DNA from: Populus alba
Taxonomy: Eukaryota > Streptophyta > Magnoliopsida > Malpighiales > Salicaceae
Reading direction: 5' to 3'
Assembly: GCF_005239225.2 (NCBI RefSeq)
Contig: NC_133300.1
Location: 8,833,875-8,897,874 of the forward strand
Length of the DNA stretch: 64,000 bases
Part shown: positions 22,974-34,915 of the stretch, piece after piece
Layout: each line of letters starts with the position of its first letter
How positions within the stretch are numbered: position 1 is the stretch's first letter
Notes under the pieces: model-generated
Told to the model about the DNA's origin: nothing
Databases searched by the model: none
What the model saw: the letters and a program-made list of their open reading frames with translations, nothing else
Position numbers and translations under genes: made by a program

Positions 22974-24036
22974 TGATGGGTCATGGTTTTTCAAATCAAC
23001 CTCATTTAAGAGATAATATGGGAAAATCATAATCCAAACTAGAGCTATGTCTTTTTGGGTGTCAAACTCTAAGTTGGGTGCGGACGCATCCACGTCCACG
23101 TCCAGTCCCACGACTGGGCCCAAGCGCGACCATGCCCAACTCTAAGTTGGGCACGGATACGTCCATGCCTAGTCTAATAATTGAGCTTAGGCATGACCAC
23201 ATCCAACTCTATATTAGGCTAAGACGCGTCCACGCCTAGTCTTACAAGTGGGTTCGGGCGTGCCCAGGTGCGACCATGCCTAGCTTTATGTTGGGCGAAG
23301 ACGCGTCCATGCCCAATCCCAGTCCCATGTTAGGTCCGAGGGCGATCATGCCCAACTCTATGTTAGGCATGGACACGTCCACACCCAGCTATCTCCTAGG
23401 CTTAGGGCGTGAATTAAGCCCAACATCTATTAGATTGGGTGTGAAGCTGAAGAGTCACTCTACACTGAGCCCCTCATATCCTAAGCCTAAATTGATAATC
23501 ATGATGCCCATCATAATACCATTAAATACGAACAAGCAGCTCATGTTTATATTAATTAGATGTGATGGCATGAACAGTAGAATAATATTATTTAACTATT
23601 ATAATATTATATCTCTACCCCTCCTATGTTGCATAAAGCAAGTCAAGTAAGATAATGTAAAAGGAAGAATGAATAGACAAGAAAAGAAGGGGGAGAAAAA
23701 CCTTATTCTCTGGGACAAAACACATTCACGGCTTCTTCTTCCTTCTCCTCTTCTCTATCTTCAGAAAAGCTCATTAATACTTCCATTAATGTTATTTGTT
23801 ACATAAATACCTGATATTGACTTGATCTTCGTAGGGTCCTCCATCAACATCCGCAGGAGACTCTATGCAAGTATTTATTCCAGAAAGAGTTTATATTCCC
23901 TTAGAGAAAGATTTGCCCAAGGAAAAGCCTGTGTGGTCTTGAAGTGGAGGTCATTGAATACACCATAAAGGATGTGAGGTGATTTCAAGGAATAATTCAC
24001 CCCAGAAGATTCCCTGTGATTTTTATAACCCCATCA
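22974..24036 (+). repeat. 3' LTR of the Tat element
   Basis: Starts TGATGGG and ends CCCCATCA, so the ends are the inverted hexamer TGATGG/CCATCA. The GC-rich minisatellite at 23073-23395 has about 4-5 units against about 3 in the 5' LTR. A frame of 124 codons at 23276-23650 runs across the array and is a by-product of the repeat, not a gene. Confidence 0.92.
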
Positions 24037-24041
24037 CTAAT
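24037..24041. repeat. Target site duplication, right copy (CTAAT)
   Basis: Exact match to 11041-11045. Confidence 0.9.
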
Positions 24042-24743
24042 ACTGTAATTAAAATAATAACATAGAATTGGAATGAATTGAAGATTTTTAATGCTTTGTT
24101 TTTAAAATAAAAGGAAATAATAGTTAAAAGAATGAATTCATCAATAATTATAATAGTAAAAATAATAGAAATGATCGCGGTAGTAATGGTGATAGAAGAT
24201 GAAAAGGAGTATATAATAATGATAGTAATAATAATATAACAATAACAAATAACATGTTATTTTTTAAAAAATAATGCCACCATGTCAAGAAATGGTGGTG
24301 AAAAAAGAGTAGTGGTGTAATAATAGTAGTAGTAGCAGCTGTAATAATAATAATAATAATGTATTTTTTAAAAAATAAAATATCATCACTACTATTTGAT
24401 GGCGTTAATTAGCGGATCGGGTGGTAATGGTGTGTTGATATAAAATAAATTTAAAAAATATATCATTTTAAAAATTTATTCTTAATTTTTATTTGTTTTC
24501 TCACCTTCTCCGTGCATTCAAGGTGAAGTTATTATTGGAGTTTTAGTGTGTATTTAACAGTTTTTTATTTTTTTTTTTGTGCCACATATGTGACTCATAA
24601 TTCACACGTAAGTATCATATAAGACTTTATAAATTTATATTATTTTTTAAAGTATTTTTATGCTGTGTTATTTTATCAATTTTATTCCATGTCTGGAGTC
24701 TGGAAATACTCCCGTTTTTGTCTTTGCCAGAAAAAGTGAAAGA
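24042..24743. other. AT-rich intergenic DNA
   Basis: No gene seen. Contains AGT/AAT-type trinucleotide runs near 24320-24362 and long A/T tracts. Confidence 0.5.
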
Positions 24744-25608
24744 CTCCGTTTGTTTGCAGGAAAGTGGTTTCCTTTTGGAAAGTGAATTCCGGGAAAGTGA
24801 ATTCCTGGAAAGTGAATTCCGGGAAAGTATTTTCCGATGTTTGGTAGTGTTATGGAAAATGAACTGGAAAACACTTTCAGTGTTGGTTGTGTTATGGAAA
24901 ATGAACTGGAAAATAATTTAATAATGAATTAAATTTTTTTCAAGTTTATCTATATATAATAAAAATATTTAATCACTTACAATTGTCATAACCCAATTTT
25001 GACCTTTTTATTTTTATTATTTAAAAAAAATAATAAAAAATAAAAATAAAATAAATGAAGGATGAATTAAAATTTGGGTTAAGGGCAACATGATTGGAAG
25101 TTTAAAGATTTAATTAAACTCTTGACTAGGTTAATTAATTAAATCAAGGGTTTAATTGGAAATTGATTAATTATTTTAGATTATTTTAATTAATGAAATC
25201 AAGAGTTTAATTAAAGAATTAAGGACTTAATTAATCAAAAACCCGGGACTTAAATAAAATAACCTTTGCATTTTAATTCACTGCTACAGTAGCAATGAAT
25301 TATAATTCGCTGCTACAGTAACTGTGAACTGTAGCAGTGAATTATAATTCGCCATCTCTGCATTTTAATTCACTGCTACAGTAGCAGTGAATTATAATTC
25401 GCTGCTAAGTGAATTATAATTCACTTGCACGCCAAAGGAAAGTGTTTTCCTTTCTTTAACCGAAGGAAAACACTTTCCTTTCTCAAAGCAGTGATTGTAT
25501 GTTGACTGGAATTAAGTTTCCGTTGACTTACTGTTTCAGTTTGTTACCAAACATGGGAAAGTAAGGAAAACGAATTCCAGGAATTCGTTTTCCTTGAAAC
25601 AAACAGAG
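24744..25608. mobile_element. Terminal-inverted-repeat element ending just upstream of TCP20
   Basis: The left end is CTCCGTTTGTTTGCAGGAAA. The right end read backwards is CTCTGTTTGTTTCAAGGAAA, differing at three positions. Inside the left end GGAAAGTGAATTCC repeats three times (about 24777-24825); the right end has the related GAATTCCAGGAATTC. The core carries an about 430-bp segment starting near TTGTCATAACCCAATTTTGA with long ATTAAT-rich runs. There is no transposase. No convincing target duplication was found, so the superfamily is open (hAT-like is my guess). Confidence 0.65.
25278..25432. repeat. Palindromic CACTGCTACAGTAGCAGTG repeats
   Basis: Several copies of CACTGCTACAGTAGCA plus GTGAATTATAATTCGCTGC, each self-complementary. 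The wording resembles the GCAGCGAAT...ATTCGCTGC units of the minisatellite at 17 kb, but the linker differs. It lies inside the element upstream of TCP20. Confidence 0.75.
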
Positions 25609-25722
25609 CAAGAACTTTTCAGGTGGTCTTCATTCAAAGAGGGGTTGGACCCCTTTTCTTCTTCTTCTTCTTGTTATAAGTTTATTTTGCATCTCTTCCC
25701 CCACTTTCTATCTTTCCAGTTC
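25609..25722 (+). promoter_or_regulatory. Probable 5' leader of the TCP20-like gene
   Basis: Pyrimidine-rich sequence with a (TTC) run at about 25659-25673 and CTTTCCAG four bases before the ATG. CTTTCCAG could be the 3' end of a leader intron or simply part of the UTR. The frame stays open upstream to an ATG at 25594, but those codons fall partly in the transposon end, and family members start at MDPK. No TATA box can be assigned. Confidence 0.5.
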
Positions 25723-26697
25723 ATGGATCCCAAGGGCTCTAACTCAAAAAACCCACATAAGCTACCCACTTTATTTACCCTTACCCACACCCATACTTCT
25801 CCTTCTCCTTCTCCTTCTCCTCATACTCCTTCTCCACAACCCCATCATCAACAACCGCAACACCTCCATAACCAAAACCAACTACAACCCAACATGGGTG
25901 AGAATAAAGCAGCAGAAATCAAAGGCTTTCAGATTGTAGTAGCTGACAAAGAAGAGCAAAAGAAACAGTTAGCTCCAAAAAGAAGCTCAAACAAAGACAG
26001 ACACACAAAAGTTGAAGGTAGAGGTAGAAGGATAAGGATGCCAGCTCTTTGTGCAGCAAGAATCTTTCAATTAACAAGAGAATTGGGTCACAAATCTGAT
26101 GGTGAGACAATACAGTGGCTTCTACAGCAAGCTGAACCATCTATAATTGCAGCAACTGGGACTGGTACAATACCTGCATCAGCTTTGGCAGCTGCTGGTG
26201 GTGCAATTTCACAACAAGGAGCTTCTCTTTCAGCTGGTTTGCATCAAAAGATTGAAGATATAGGTGGGTCCAGTAGTAGGAGGACCAGTTGGGCAATGTT
26301 AGGTGGCAATTTAGGGAGACCCCATCAAGTTACAAGTGCAGGATTATGGCCCCCAGTTGGAGGTTATGGGTTCCAGTCATCATCTAATACCACAGGTCCA
26401 TCAACAACAAATATAGTAAGTGAAGGTGGTGGTGGTTCGAGTTATTTGCAAAAAAATGGATTTTCAGGGTTTGACTTGCCAGGAAACAATATTGGGCCTA
26501 TGAGTTTTACTTCAATTTTAGGTGTGGGTAGCCAGCAGTTACCAGGATTGGAGCTTGGGTTGTCACAAGATGGGCATATTGGGGTTTTGAGCCCACAAGC
26601 TTTGAGTCAGATTTATCAGCAGATGGGGCAGGCTAGGGTTCAGCAGCACCAGCAGCAAAATCCTTCTAAAAATGATTCACAAGGATCAGGGCAGTAA
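25723..26697 (+). CDS. TCP20: Class I TCP transcription factor, TCP20-like
   Basis: An intact, intronless 324-codon frame, similar in length to Arabidopsis TCP20. Class I TCP proteins are nuclear and bind GCCCR-type sites in cell-cycle and ribosomal-protein promoters; TCP20 also takes part in nitrate-directed root growth. The start MDPK matches family members; an in-frame ATG 43 codons upstream is less likely. Residues 21-58 are rich in His, Ser, Pro and Gln ([12 protein letters not shown]), coded partly by a TTCTCC hexanucleotide repeat. [13 protein letters not shown] at 65-77 is the TCP20-type block before the domain. The TCP domain spans about 88-146: the basic stretch [20 protein letters not shown], then helices [19 protein letters not shown] and [15 protein letters not shown]. 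Further signatures are [29 protein letters not shown] and [15 protein letters not shown], with DSQGSGQ at the end. No frame defects. Confidence 0.96.
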   Translation: MDPKGSNSKNPHKLPTLFTLTHTHTSPSPSPSPHTPSPQPHHQQPQHLHNQNQLQPNMGENKAAEIKGFQIVVADKEEQKKQLAPKRSSNKDRHTKVEGRGRRIRMPALCAARIFQLTRELGHKSDGETIQWLLQQAEPSIIAATGTGTIPASALAAAGGAISQQGASLSAGLHQKIEDIGGSSSRRTSWAMLGGNLGRPHQVTSAGLWPPVGGYGFQSSSNTTGPSTTNIVSEGGGGSSYLQKNGFSGFDLPGNNIGPMSFTSILGVGSQQLPGLELGLSQDGHIGVLSPQALSQIYQQMGQARVQQHQQQNPSKNDSQGSGQ

Positions 26698-27300
26698 TTA
26701 GTAGATGAAGGAAATAGGCATTTTGTTGATGTTGAAAGAGAGGCTGAGTGATTTTTTGTTAACAGTTTTTCTTGTGTTGTACAATTGATAAAATAAAAAG
26801 GTGAGAGAAAAAAGAAGAAGAGAGGGAGATACTTTGGGAGAATTCAATAGGGACTGGATCTGGTTTGCCGCTCACTTCTTCTCCTCTGCCTCACTCAGGT
26901 TTTCATACACAGGTGCCTTTTTGTCTTGCTTGATACTGGATTTTCTTTCTGGTCTAAATTATTGAGGTGGTTATGGACCTTCTGTAATGGTTGTCTTTGA
27001 CGTGGAATGTGCAGATGGGATTGTGCACAGCCAAATAGCATTGTGCACAGCCAAATAGCTTGGTTTTGGGCTTAACTTCGTATTTGATTCAGAGGTGTGT
27101 TCATTATATCTTTATTGTTTTGTTCTTCTGTAGGTCTGGATGTAGTGGTGAATTTGATCGGTTTGTTTGTGATATGAAACATAGAGGTGAAGCTATTAAT
27201 TTTTCAGAAGTGAAGTTATTAACTTTCACATTTGGCTGTCTGCTACACGTATTTTACTTGCTGTTTTGTGTCTAAATAAGATTTATCTGGTCATCACCTT
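26698..27300 (+). other. Probable 3' UTR and downstream flank of TCP20
   Basis: Non-coding with candidate poly(A) signals AATAAA at about 26792 (GATAAAATAAAAAGG) and CTAAATAAGATT at about 27272. A perfect 20-bp tandem duplication ATTGTGCACAGCCAAATAGC occupies 27020-27039 and 27040-27059. Where the transcript ends cannot be told from sequence. Confidence 0.5.
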
Positions 27301-28977
27301 TTACACAAAAGTATGCTGCATTTTGTAGCATGAAATTTGTTCCCAAAGAACTTTTATGTCTTTGTGTGTTACTTATAATTTCCATTCCACCATTCTGTTT
27401 CAATGAGGAATTTACATAAATTGGGCGTATTTGATCATGGGACGTCATCACTATATGTACTATAGTAGTTCCAAGAAGTTAAAAAATTCTCAGAAGTGAT
27501 GCATTCCAGGATTCTATTTTAACCATCTTCTTCATGCGAGGGGAATCATCTAAATTTGCGAGTAACATCTGTTCATGTTTTAAAAGAAATCTAGTCCTTT
27601 TATGTCGTTTCGACCTAATCTCTGTTCATCATTACTTTTAAGTACATAGTTTTTACTGCAAGTTTAGAAATTCTAGCAAGTTCATATCAATATCACAGTC
27701 AAAATGTTAGTGTCATGATGTGCGTAACCACGTCAAATGGAGAGATGTTTCCTAGAATTGAAGAATATTTTTGGGTTTAATTATAAAGTTATTATTAAAA
27801 CATTTATGAGTCATCATATCATCAAGTATTATAGTCACTAAAAAATTTAATGGTATATGAAAGTTGGAGCAAGGAGATTAGTTGTGCAAAATAAATATAC
27901 ATTATCTTTAGTGCACCCTACCTATGGTAAGTTGCATTGTTGATTAATTATTAATTTAAGACATGTTTTTATTTGTTAGTTTCATCTAAGATTCAAGGTA
28001 GATTACCTTTCATGAGGAAGTCTCTATCTTATTAGATTAAATCTTAATTAAAGTTTAATTTTTAGCATCACATTTATTTTTTATTTTTGTATCTTTAATT
28101 TTAAGGGTATACTTTATTGTGTAATTTCATACATCTAAATATTTAAGTTTATAACTAAATTCTAATACTCTAAATAATAATTTGATAAATTAATTGTTGT
28201 GGAATTTATTGTATTTTGGTTGACTCTTAATGGATAGTCATAAACTGGTTACGATATTTATTTTGCAAGATAAAAATACGATTTTGTTTTTTTTGAAAAA
28301 CATGCATGAAAAACCTTTAGAATTTAACCGTATGCAAAAAAAACAAAACATATTCTTGGTGTTTTTGAAATTAGAAATTCTTTTTTTAAATTTTTTGAAA
28401 TATTGGAGAAAAACTGGGCAATTTTAATATAGAGTTCGTATCTTACAGTGTAACTTTATAGTCCGATATTAAAATGAAATACTTGAAAAAAAAACATATT
28501 TTTATGTTTTCTAAAACAAGGGATTTTTTTTTAAAAAAAAAATCAAGAGAAAAATCAGATATTTTTAATAATGGGTTTGTATCTTACAATGTAAGTCTAC
28601 AATATAATATTAGGCAAAAATTATTGAAAACCTACGTGAGTGATCCAAAAATAGTTTCAAAATGGTCTTTGAATTTCTTAAGAATTTTTTGAAATTTTTA
28701 AGTGCCTGTTTAGCTAGACACACAAATAAAAATAAAATAAAACCAAAAGGAAAAAAGCTTAAGGTGTGTTTTACAAATACGTCTTACAAATACGTCTTAA
28801 GAACCTAAACATGGCTTTATTTTTTTAAGGAAAAAACAATAGGCCAAACATGCCTTTAAGTCTAGATTAGGCTTGGCCTAGCCACATGATATGGGCTTAT
28901 TAGGTCTGAGAAGCCTATATGTACAGGTTGTATTCAGGCCTAGCCTAACCAATTTTTTGGGCTAATAGTCGGCCTAA
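27301..28977. other. AT-rich intergenic DNA
   Basis: No gene seen. Two diverged copies of a T/A-rich block that includes TTTTGAAA and AATTTTTAATA with TTCGTATCTTACAGTGTAA or TTTGTATCTTACAATGTAA lie at about 28330-28460 and 28500-28600. Short open frames here are low-complexity. Confidence 0.5.
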
Positions 28978-29071
28978 TGACACTATCAAAAGATTAATAT
29001 ATTTTTCTAAGTGCAGGAGTGTCGAAGTAATAAATAACCCGACAAGACCATGGTCGAATTATAGGGGGATG

Positions 29072-29121
<50 letters not shown>

Positions 29122-29843
29122 TATGAGAATTTTATTGGATATTGATGTAAGGATTAAACAATGATAAAAAAAAAATGTCAAGGTTAGAAGATCCACTAAT
29201 AGTATTAGAAATAGGTATAGTATAATTTTTTTTTTTATTAATCAACTGAAAATCACACATAAAGGAGGTTCTAATCGGATGATTTTTTCTTAATAGTTCA
29301 TTATAAATTTTTAACATGATTATATTAATTATTTTATTTAAGTAACGCCATACTTTTAAATATTGTCAGGAATTCATGATGCTAACTTATGTTAACAACA
29401 AATCAAGTTTCTTTCATAGCACAGATGTAGGTTATACCATACGGTAGGCTATGAAAGTGTCAAGCATTTGTTGTACCAAGTGTTATACAATACAAATCTA
29501 TATTAACCATTTAACAAGCAAGGTATTAAAAATTAGTAAGATAAAAAGATAAGACATGTTAATAACAAATTTTATTGGATATAAACATTAAAGTCCATGT
29601 TGAGTTTATATTATACATATTCTAACACCATTAGTGAAACCTTTTCACTTTGGCATAATAAATTTAACTAAACATAATGAAGAAGATAAACATAAATAAA
29701 TAACATAAAAACATAAGTATAGTAAAGAAAATGAAAAGCATAAAAAAGAGATTAAGAAAAATATAACATGAAATAAAACTTAAACATTACAAAAATAAAA
29801 TGAAAGAAATAAAGAGCATGATCTTGATTTAAATAACCAAGAT
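28978..29843 (-). mobile_element. Truncated Athila-type LTR (copy B)
   Basis: Plus-strand left end TGACACTATCAAAAGATTAA, then GTGTCGAAGTAATAAATAAC as in the complete copies. It runs to CTTGATTTAAATAACCAAGA and stops; the last about 700 bp of the family (LTR 5' part in sense) are missing. The AAT-type microsatellite site is replaced by a (TA)n run at 29077-29118. No target duplication because of the truncation. Confidence 0.85.
29077..29118. repeat. (TA)n microsatellite in Athila LTR copy B
   Basis: Pure TA dinucleotide run of about 42 bases at the position where sister copies have (AAT)n. Confidence 0.95.
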
Positions 29844-31839
29844 AATAAGCAGCTGTGTCATTTGTTTTTTATTGTTTTTACTTGACGTTGACCAAAATGA
29901 CATTGTTTTGAACCAAAACACGTCATTTTGGTAAAAACTTAGCCAAAACGTACAATTTCATTTAAATAAAATAATGTCGTTTTAGTGTTTTAACATGAAT
30001 TAGTTCATTAATTTCCTTTTTAATTTTAACCTCTAATCTTCTAATTTATTCAATTAGGTCTTCAATTGAATTTTGATTTCAATAATCAGTTCAATTTCAC
30101 CCTTTTAAAGCTTTAAAAATACCCTTTAATTTAAGCATATTTTTCAACTTGGTCCTTAGTCGTAGGTATTTTTAGTTTCATCCTATATTGACCTTTAAAC
30201 TTCTAATTTTTTTCAATTTGACCCTTGTTTTCATTGAATTAGTTCCCTGAATTTGTGCGTCTTTCGCAAAAAGGTTTGTGGCTCTAAATTTCTTCAAGGG
30301 AACCCTTAATTGACCCCCTAAACTTTGATTTTATTTCAATTTTGTCTCTGATTTCACCTAATTGAGTTTGGAAAAATTAAATATGGTCTTCTAAAATTCC
30401 AATCTTCTTAATTAAACTCAAATTAAGCTTTCAACTTAATTTTCACCAATTAAATCCCTAATAAGATTAATTCATTCCACCTAATTAAATATTTTAATTT
30501 GACCAAATTAATCATTAAACTTAATGAAACCTTTAATTGGGGCCATAATTGAATCAAATTAACCTATTAAAAATCTAATTAAGTCTTTATACTTAATTTT
30601 TATGCAGATTCATTCAGTAATCATTTAATTTGATATTGAATTTGTATTTTCTTTTTAGTCTTAGGTACAATGGGGGTATAATTAGGCTCTCAATTTTGTT
30701 CGAAACTCTAGCTTGGTTCCTCCATACATTTGAAATCCTTCTCAGTGTGTTTTTGCTAAGTTTATAGTCTTTTTTCTTTTCTTTTTTAAATTTGAAAAGA
30801 AAAGGATAATTGTAGGAAAAACCTGAAAATTAAGTGATGACAATCAATAATATAAGCAGTCTTACAATGATGCAACTAAGAAAGTCTCACTTTAACTGTT
30901 AATTGTGCTTTCTCCTCTAAACAAACTTGAAAACCCTCATGACCTCTGCGTCAAATTACCAGTCATAACAACTTAGCAGCACCATTATTTTCCTTTTCAC
31001 TTTGCAACATTGTCTACCTATGTAAGCCATCATTTTCCATGTAAGAGAACATCTCGCAAATGCAAAATAAGATTATCAGAAGATGTTAAAGTAGAAAAAG
31101 CTTCTGAAGTTGTATTTGTCATTCTATGTTTGCCTAAAAACTATGATTTTGCATGAATATTTTTTATGATAAAAATGTGAGGGGATGTTCACCTTATTAT
31201 GTCGCCAGGAGCTTGTGTTTGTAGTTTATATATGCATAGATTATTGGAAAAACTATCTTGAAACATGGTTAACAAGCACATTTAAAGACAAATTGAAAGT
31301 GGAGTCCACTTACTTTTAGAATTAAAACTTTGGTGGAATTTATTATCTAACATAAGCTCTTTAACATATAAAATTAAGATATTAAAACAATTTGTGGATG
31401 AATGAAAAAACTGATCTAAAAAAACCTTGGTTGACCTATTTTTTAGAAACCCAAAAACCCTAAAAGAAATATATCCCATCTAGGAAATATACAAGATATT
31501 CTTCTAGTTTATTTAGTAGGAAGATGAAGAGTTAACATTTAACCTAAAAGGCACCCAATCTTTTAGAGGAGAGAGGATCTAAGCAAAGTGAACTTTATCC
31601 TAATCCTTGTGCTCTCAACCCGACTTCCAGGCTATGCCTGGTTTTGGATTTATGGTTAAAATAATATTTTAGACTATTAAAGAATTATTTTTTTATCCCA
31701 ACTTATTTTGAGTTTGAGTTAATAATTTTTTGGTCCATGAAAAGTTATTTTTGCTAGCTTTTTAGCTTGTTTGACCCATGAATAAAAGTCTTGATTAGTT
31801 AGCCTACTTCATGAACTTGAAAAGTTTTTAAGTAAAAAA

Positions 31840-32573
31840 AATATCAAATTTAAAGCCAAAACTATCAGGTTTAATTATGTTTTATGACAAGTAATTAAGA
31901 CTGATAATAGAAATTTATTTTAACAATTACAATAATTAATTCTATATAAGTTTTAGTTTCAAAATCCTCTATAAAAATAATTGAAGAAGAGTATTTCTGG
32001 TTGGTTTTTTTAATATAGCTTTCATTCATAATTTTCTAGACTTTTTAGACCATTCTTCACCTAGTTTTCCAACTTATTATCTTTAAGTTCAAGTTTTTTT
32101 TCTTTGTTTTCATCCTAATCTAGAGTTTAGTTTCGGTTCTTGTACAAAGATAATTAAGTAATGAGTAATGATTCATTGAGTTTGTTGGACCTTATTCATG
32201 AGTATAATCCAAATAAGATGGGGTTGTCAGAATTACAAGAGACTTATTAAAATTTTATTGTTGTCAATGATAATCATTTATTCTTTGATCAATTATTATT
32301 TTTCTTTATTTATTTCTTTGATCAATTAGTCTAATTTTTTTTTTTCTTTATGTTAGATTTAAAGTCAAAATTGTCAAGTTTAATATTGTTTTATGACAAG
32401 TAATTATGGTTGATATTTATTTTGATAATTACCATAATTAATTATATATTAGTTTTAGTTCCAAAAATTTTTATAAAAGAGGTTGACGAAGATTGTTTTT
32501 GAATAAGTTTAGAACAAAATTTTCTATATTTTTTAGACTCTTCTTCACCTAATTTTCCAACTTATTCTTCTTT
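31840..32573. repeat. Imperfect direct repeat, about 230 bp, offset about 510 bp
   Basis: 31840-32090 and 32353-32573 share in order GGTTTAATTATGTTTTATGA or GTTTAATATTGTTTTATGA, ACAAGTAATTA, ATAAGTTTTAGTTTC or ATTAGTTTTAGTTCC, and CTTCACCTAGTTTTCCAACT or CTTCACCTAATTTTCCAACT. Function unknown. Confidence 0.75.
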
Positions 32574-33609
32574 GTTTTAAGTTATCCTGACAAATAAAAT
32601 GATTCAACACAACTTGTATATTATGGTAAAAAATACTCTTAATTAAAATTGTTGAATATCTAAAATAATCCTGAAAATTTTCTAGTAAACTCCTATTATT
32701 TAAATGTTAACTTACTTATAGGTCTAACATTTATACTATGATGTTAACAATTAATTTTCATGAATTAAAATTTTAAAGTTATTAAAATATTGGTCATCCT
32801 CAAGCAATTTTACAAACTTGGTGTAAATTCCAAAAGATACAAAGAAAAATCAACATATGTATTTTTCTAAAAACCATGCTAATTTTTTTTTCTTTTTATA
32901 ATTAAAAATAATTGTTTTTATAAAGATTGTGCTGTATGTAAAAATCAAAATATATTTTTTATTTTTAATATTTTTAGGGCCATGTTTAACAAAACTATAT
33001 TTTTGTTCAAAACAAAACTATCAAAACAGGTCTAAGGAATGTGTTTGCCAAACATACCCTTAAGCTAAAATTATCAAAATATTGACAGACCAAACAAAGC
33101 CTTTAGTATTTGATCCAATTTTGACCCAACTGGGTTGACCTGAAAACACTAGCTCAACCATTAACCGAACCAAATAACAAAGTTTAACAAAAAACTAAAT
33201 CAGAATAGAGATTTAAACTGAAACAAAATAAAAACTAAAAAAATACAAAAAACATAAAATTTTCTAACAAAAATATATCAAACACTAAGGAAAATGAAGA
33301 ACACGAAGAATAATGAAGAACATTCAAACTCAAACCCAGCAACATAAACATCAAACCGAACCATATTTCAAGCAATAAAAGGCAAGGTTTTGTTTACAAT
33401 CAAGCATAAATAAAAAAATCAAATATCTATTTACTTCAATTATTACTCAATCATCATGATTTTTGTCAAAATGAGTTTTCATTCAAAACCAAAACCGTAA
33501 GGTAAAACCCATCAAAATATGTTTTTGATGCATGAAAACCCTAAATTATCTACTAATAATAATATATAAACTTGCAGAAACCAAAATCAAATCAAAATAA
33601 AACATAATA

Positions 33610-33780
33610 CTAGCACTCAAGATAAGACAATGTTCTTCGGATGAACATGAACCCAAGTTGCCCAAAAAACCCAACATACAAATCAAAATGAAACCTAAAA
33701 CTAGCATTTAAGACAACGTTTTATGGATGAACATGAATTCAGGTTGCCTAAAAAACCCAACATACATTGTCAAATCTAGA
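33610..33780. repeat. Two-copy tandem repeat, about 90-bp unit
   Basis: Both copies contain CTAGCA[CT]T[CT]AAGA, GGATGAACATGAA and AAAAAACCCAACATACA. The copies are diverged. Confidence 0.75.
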
Positions 33781-34619
33781 AAATATATTTTAAACCTTAA
33801 AACCAAGCTGTTATGGCCCTAACAAACCACATTATCATACACAAAGAGGTTTGAATAAAAAACACTAACAAATAACATCAAATCATCAAAAACATGTATA
33901 AGATTTCAACTTTCAAAATGCAGCTATATTATTAGCTAACAAAAACATCAAAACTCAATCAAAAACTAACTCTTTAAATACTTTGAGACCCAAATTAAAC
34001 TCATGAACCAAGAACATGCATTGGCAACCTTGAAAAAGCCATCAAACACGCAACCTTTGAAAAATTCCAAAACTATTTTACTTTGTCAAAACCTAACACA
34101 CAAACACCTTTTAAACATCCCAACAACATTAATAACTTCAAAACAAGATTAATAAATCAAAACAACATTTTCATTCATTAATCCATATAAATGCTAAAAT
34201 ACAAAATAATGCCAAAAAGATTTTAAAAAATATCACTAAAAATTGAAAAACCATGAATGGGCAGGCCATATAAACTCTGCCATTGAGTTTTCAAATTGTG
34301 ATACCTTCTTAAGTTTTGATCAAAGCTCAGTCCTTTGATCAAAATGATAGAGCTCTAGATAAATGTTAACAGCTGGAACCTTCTCCGTCAATTGTTTTCG
34401 GGATGATGGTTTTGCTTAGGTGATTTTCTTTTTCTTAGAGACAAAGACATGAATTTCTCACAATTTGATATTGGGTGAAAGATTTATGGCCATTGATAAG
34501 AACCATTTGAGAGTTTTTTAAGTGTGAAAACATGAAAAGGTTAGGTTGTTTTACACAAATTAGTATCTCAATCAAGGCTAACTAAGTTGGCCACTTTCAA
34601 GGTTTTGTTAGAGAAATTT

Positions 34620-34915
34620 TGATGTAAACATAATCGAAGACCACCTGACCTTGGTGGAGGAGATGCAAACATTTAGTTTGGATGTATCCTTGTTCCATTT
34701 AGAGGTTTGTAGCTCCACATTCATTCACTTGAAAGTGCCAACTCGATTAGCTCAGAATCTGAAAATACGGTGAAAGAATTGGGATGTAAACATCTAATTT
34801 CATGGAAATGAAGTTGTAGAGGGGATGTTCTTCCATTTACAAAAACCCTTGTTCTATTTGGAGGTCTTTAACTCCACAAAGAGCTCTTGAAAGATGTCAA
34901 CCCTATCATTCAAAA
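34620..34915. repeat. Two-copy repeat, about 150-bp unit
   Basis: Shared blocks are CCTTGTTCCATTTAGAGGT or CCTTGTTCTATTTGGAGGT, AGCTCCAC or AACTCCAC, and CTTGAAAG followed by TGCCAAC or ATGTCAACC. No coding sense. Confidence 0.6.

Larger units (their letters stand above)
11046..24036 (+). mobile_element. Full-length, inactive Ty3/gypsy retrotransposon of the Tat lineage, about 13 kb with nested insertions
   Basis: Both LTRs, a PBS, gag, protease, reverse transcriptase, RNase H, a second archaeal-type RNase H, integrase and a PPT occur in the expected order, flanked by a perfect CTAAT duplication. The second RNase H domain after the RT-linked one marks the Tat group (Tat, Ogre, Retand). The coding region is full of stops and cannot work. 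Over the last 215 bp or so the two LTRs differ at about 25 positions by eye (about 12%), so the insertion is old. Pol is interrupted between RNase H and integrase by a 5.1-kb insertion. Without that insertion and its 5-bp duplication the element is about 7.9 kb. Confidence 0.93.
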
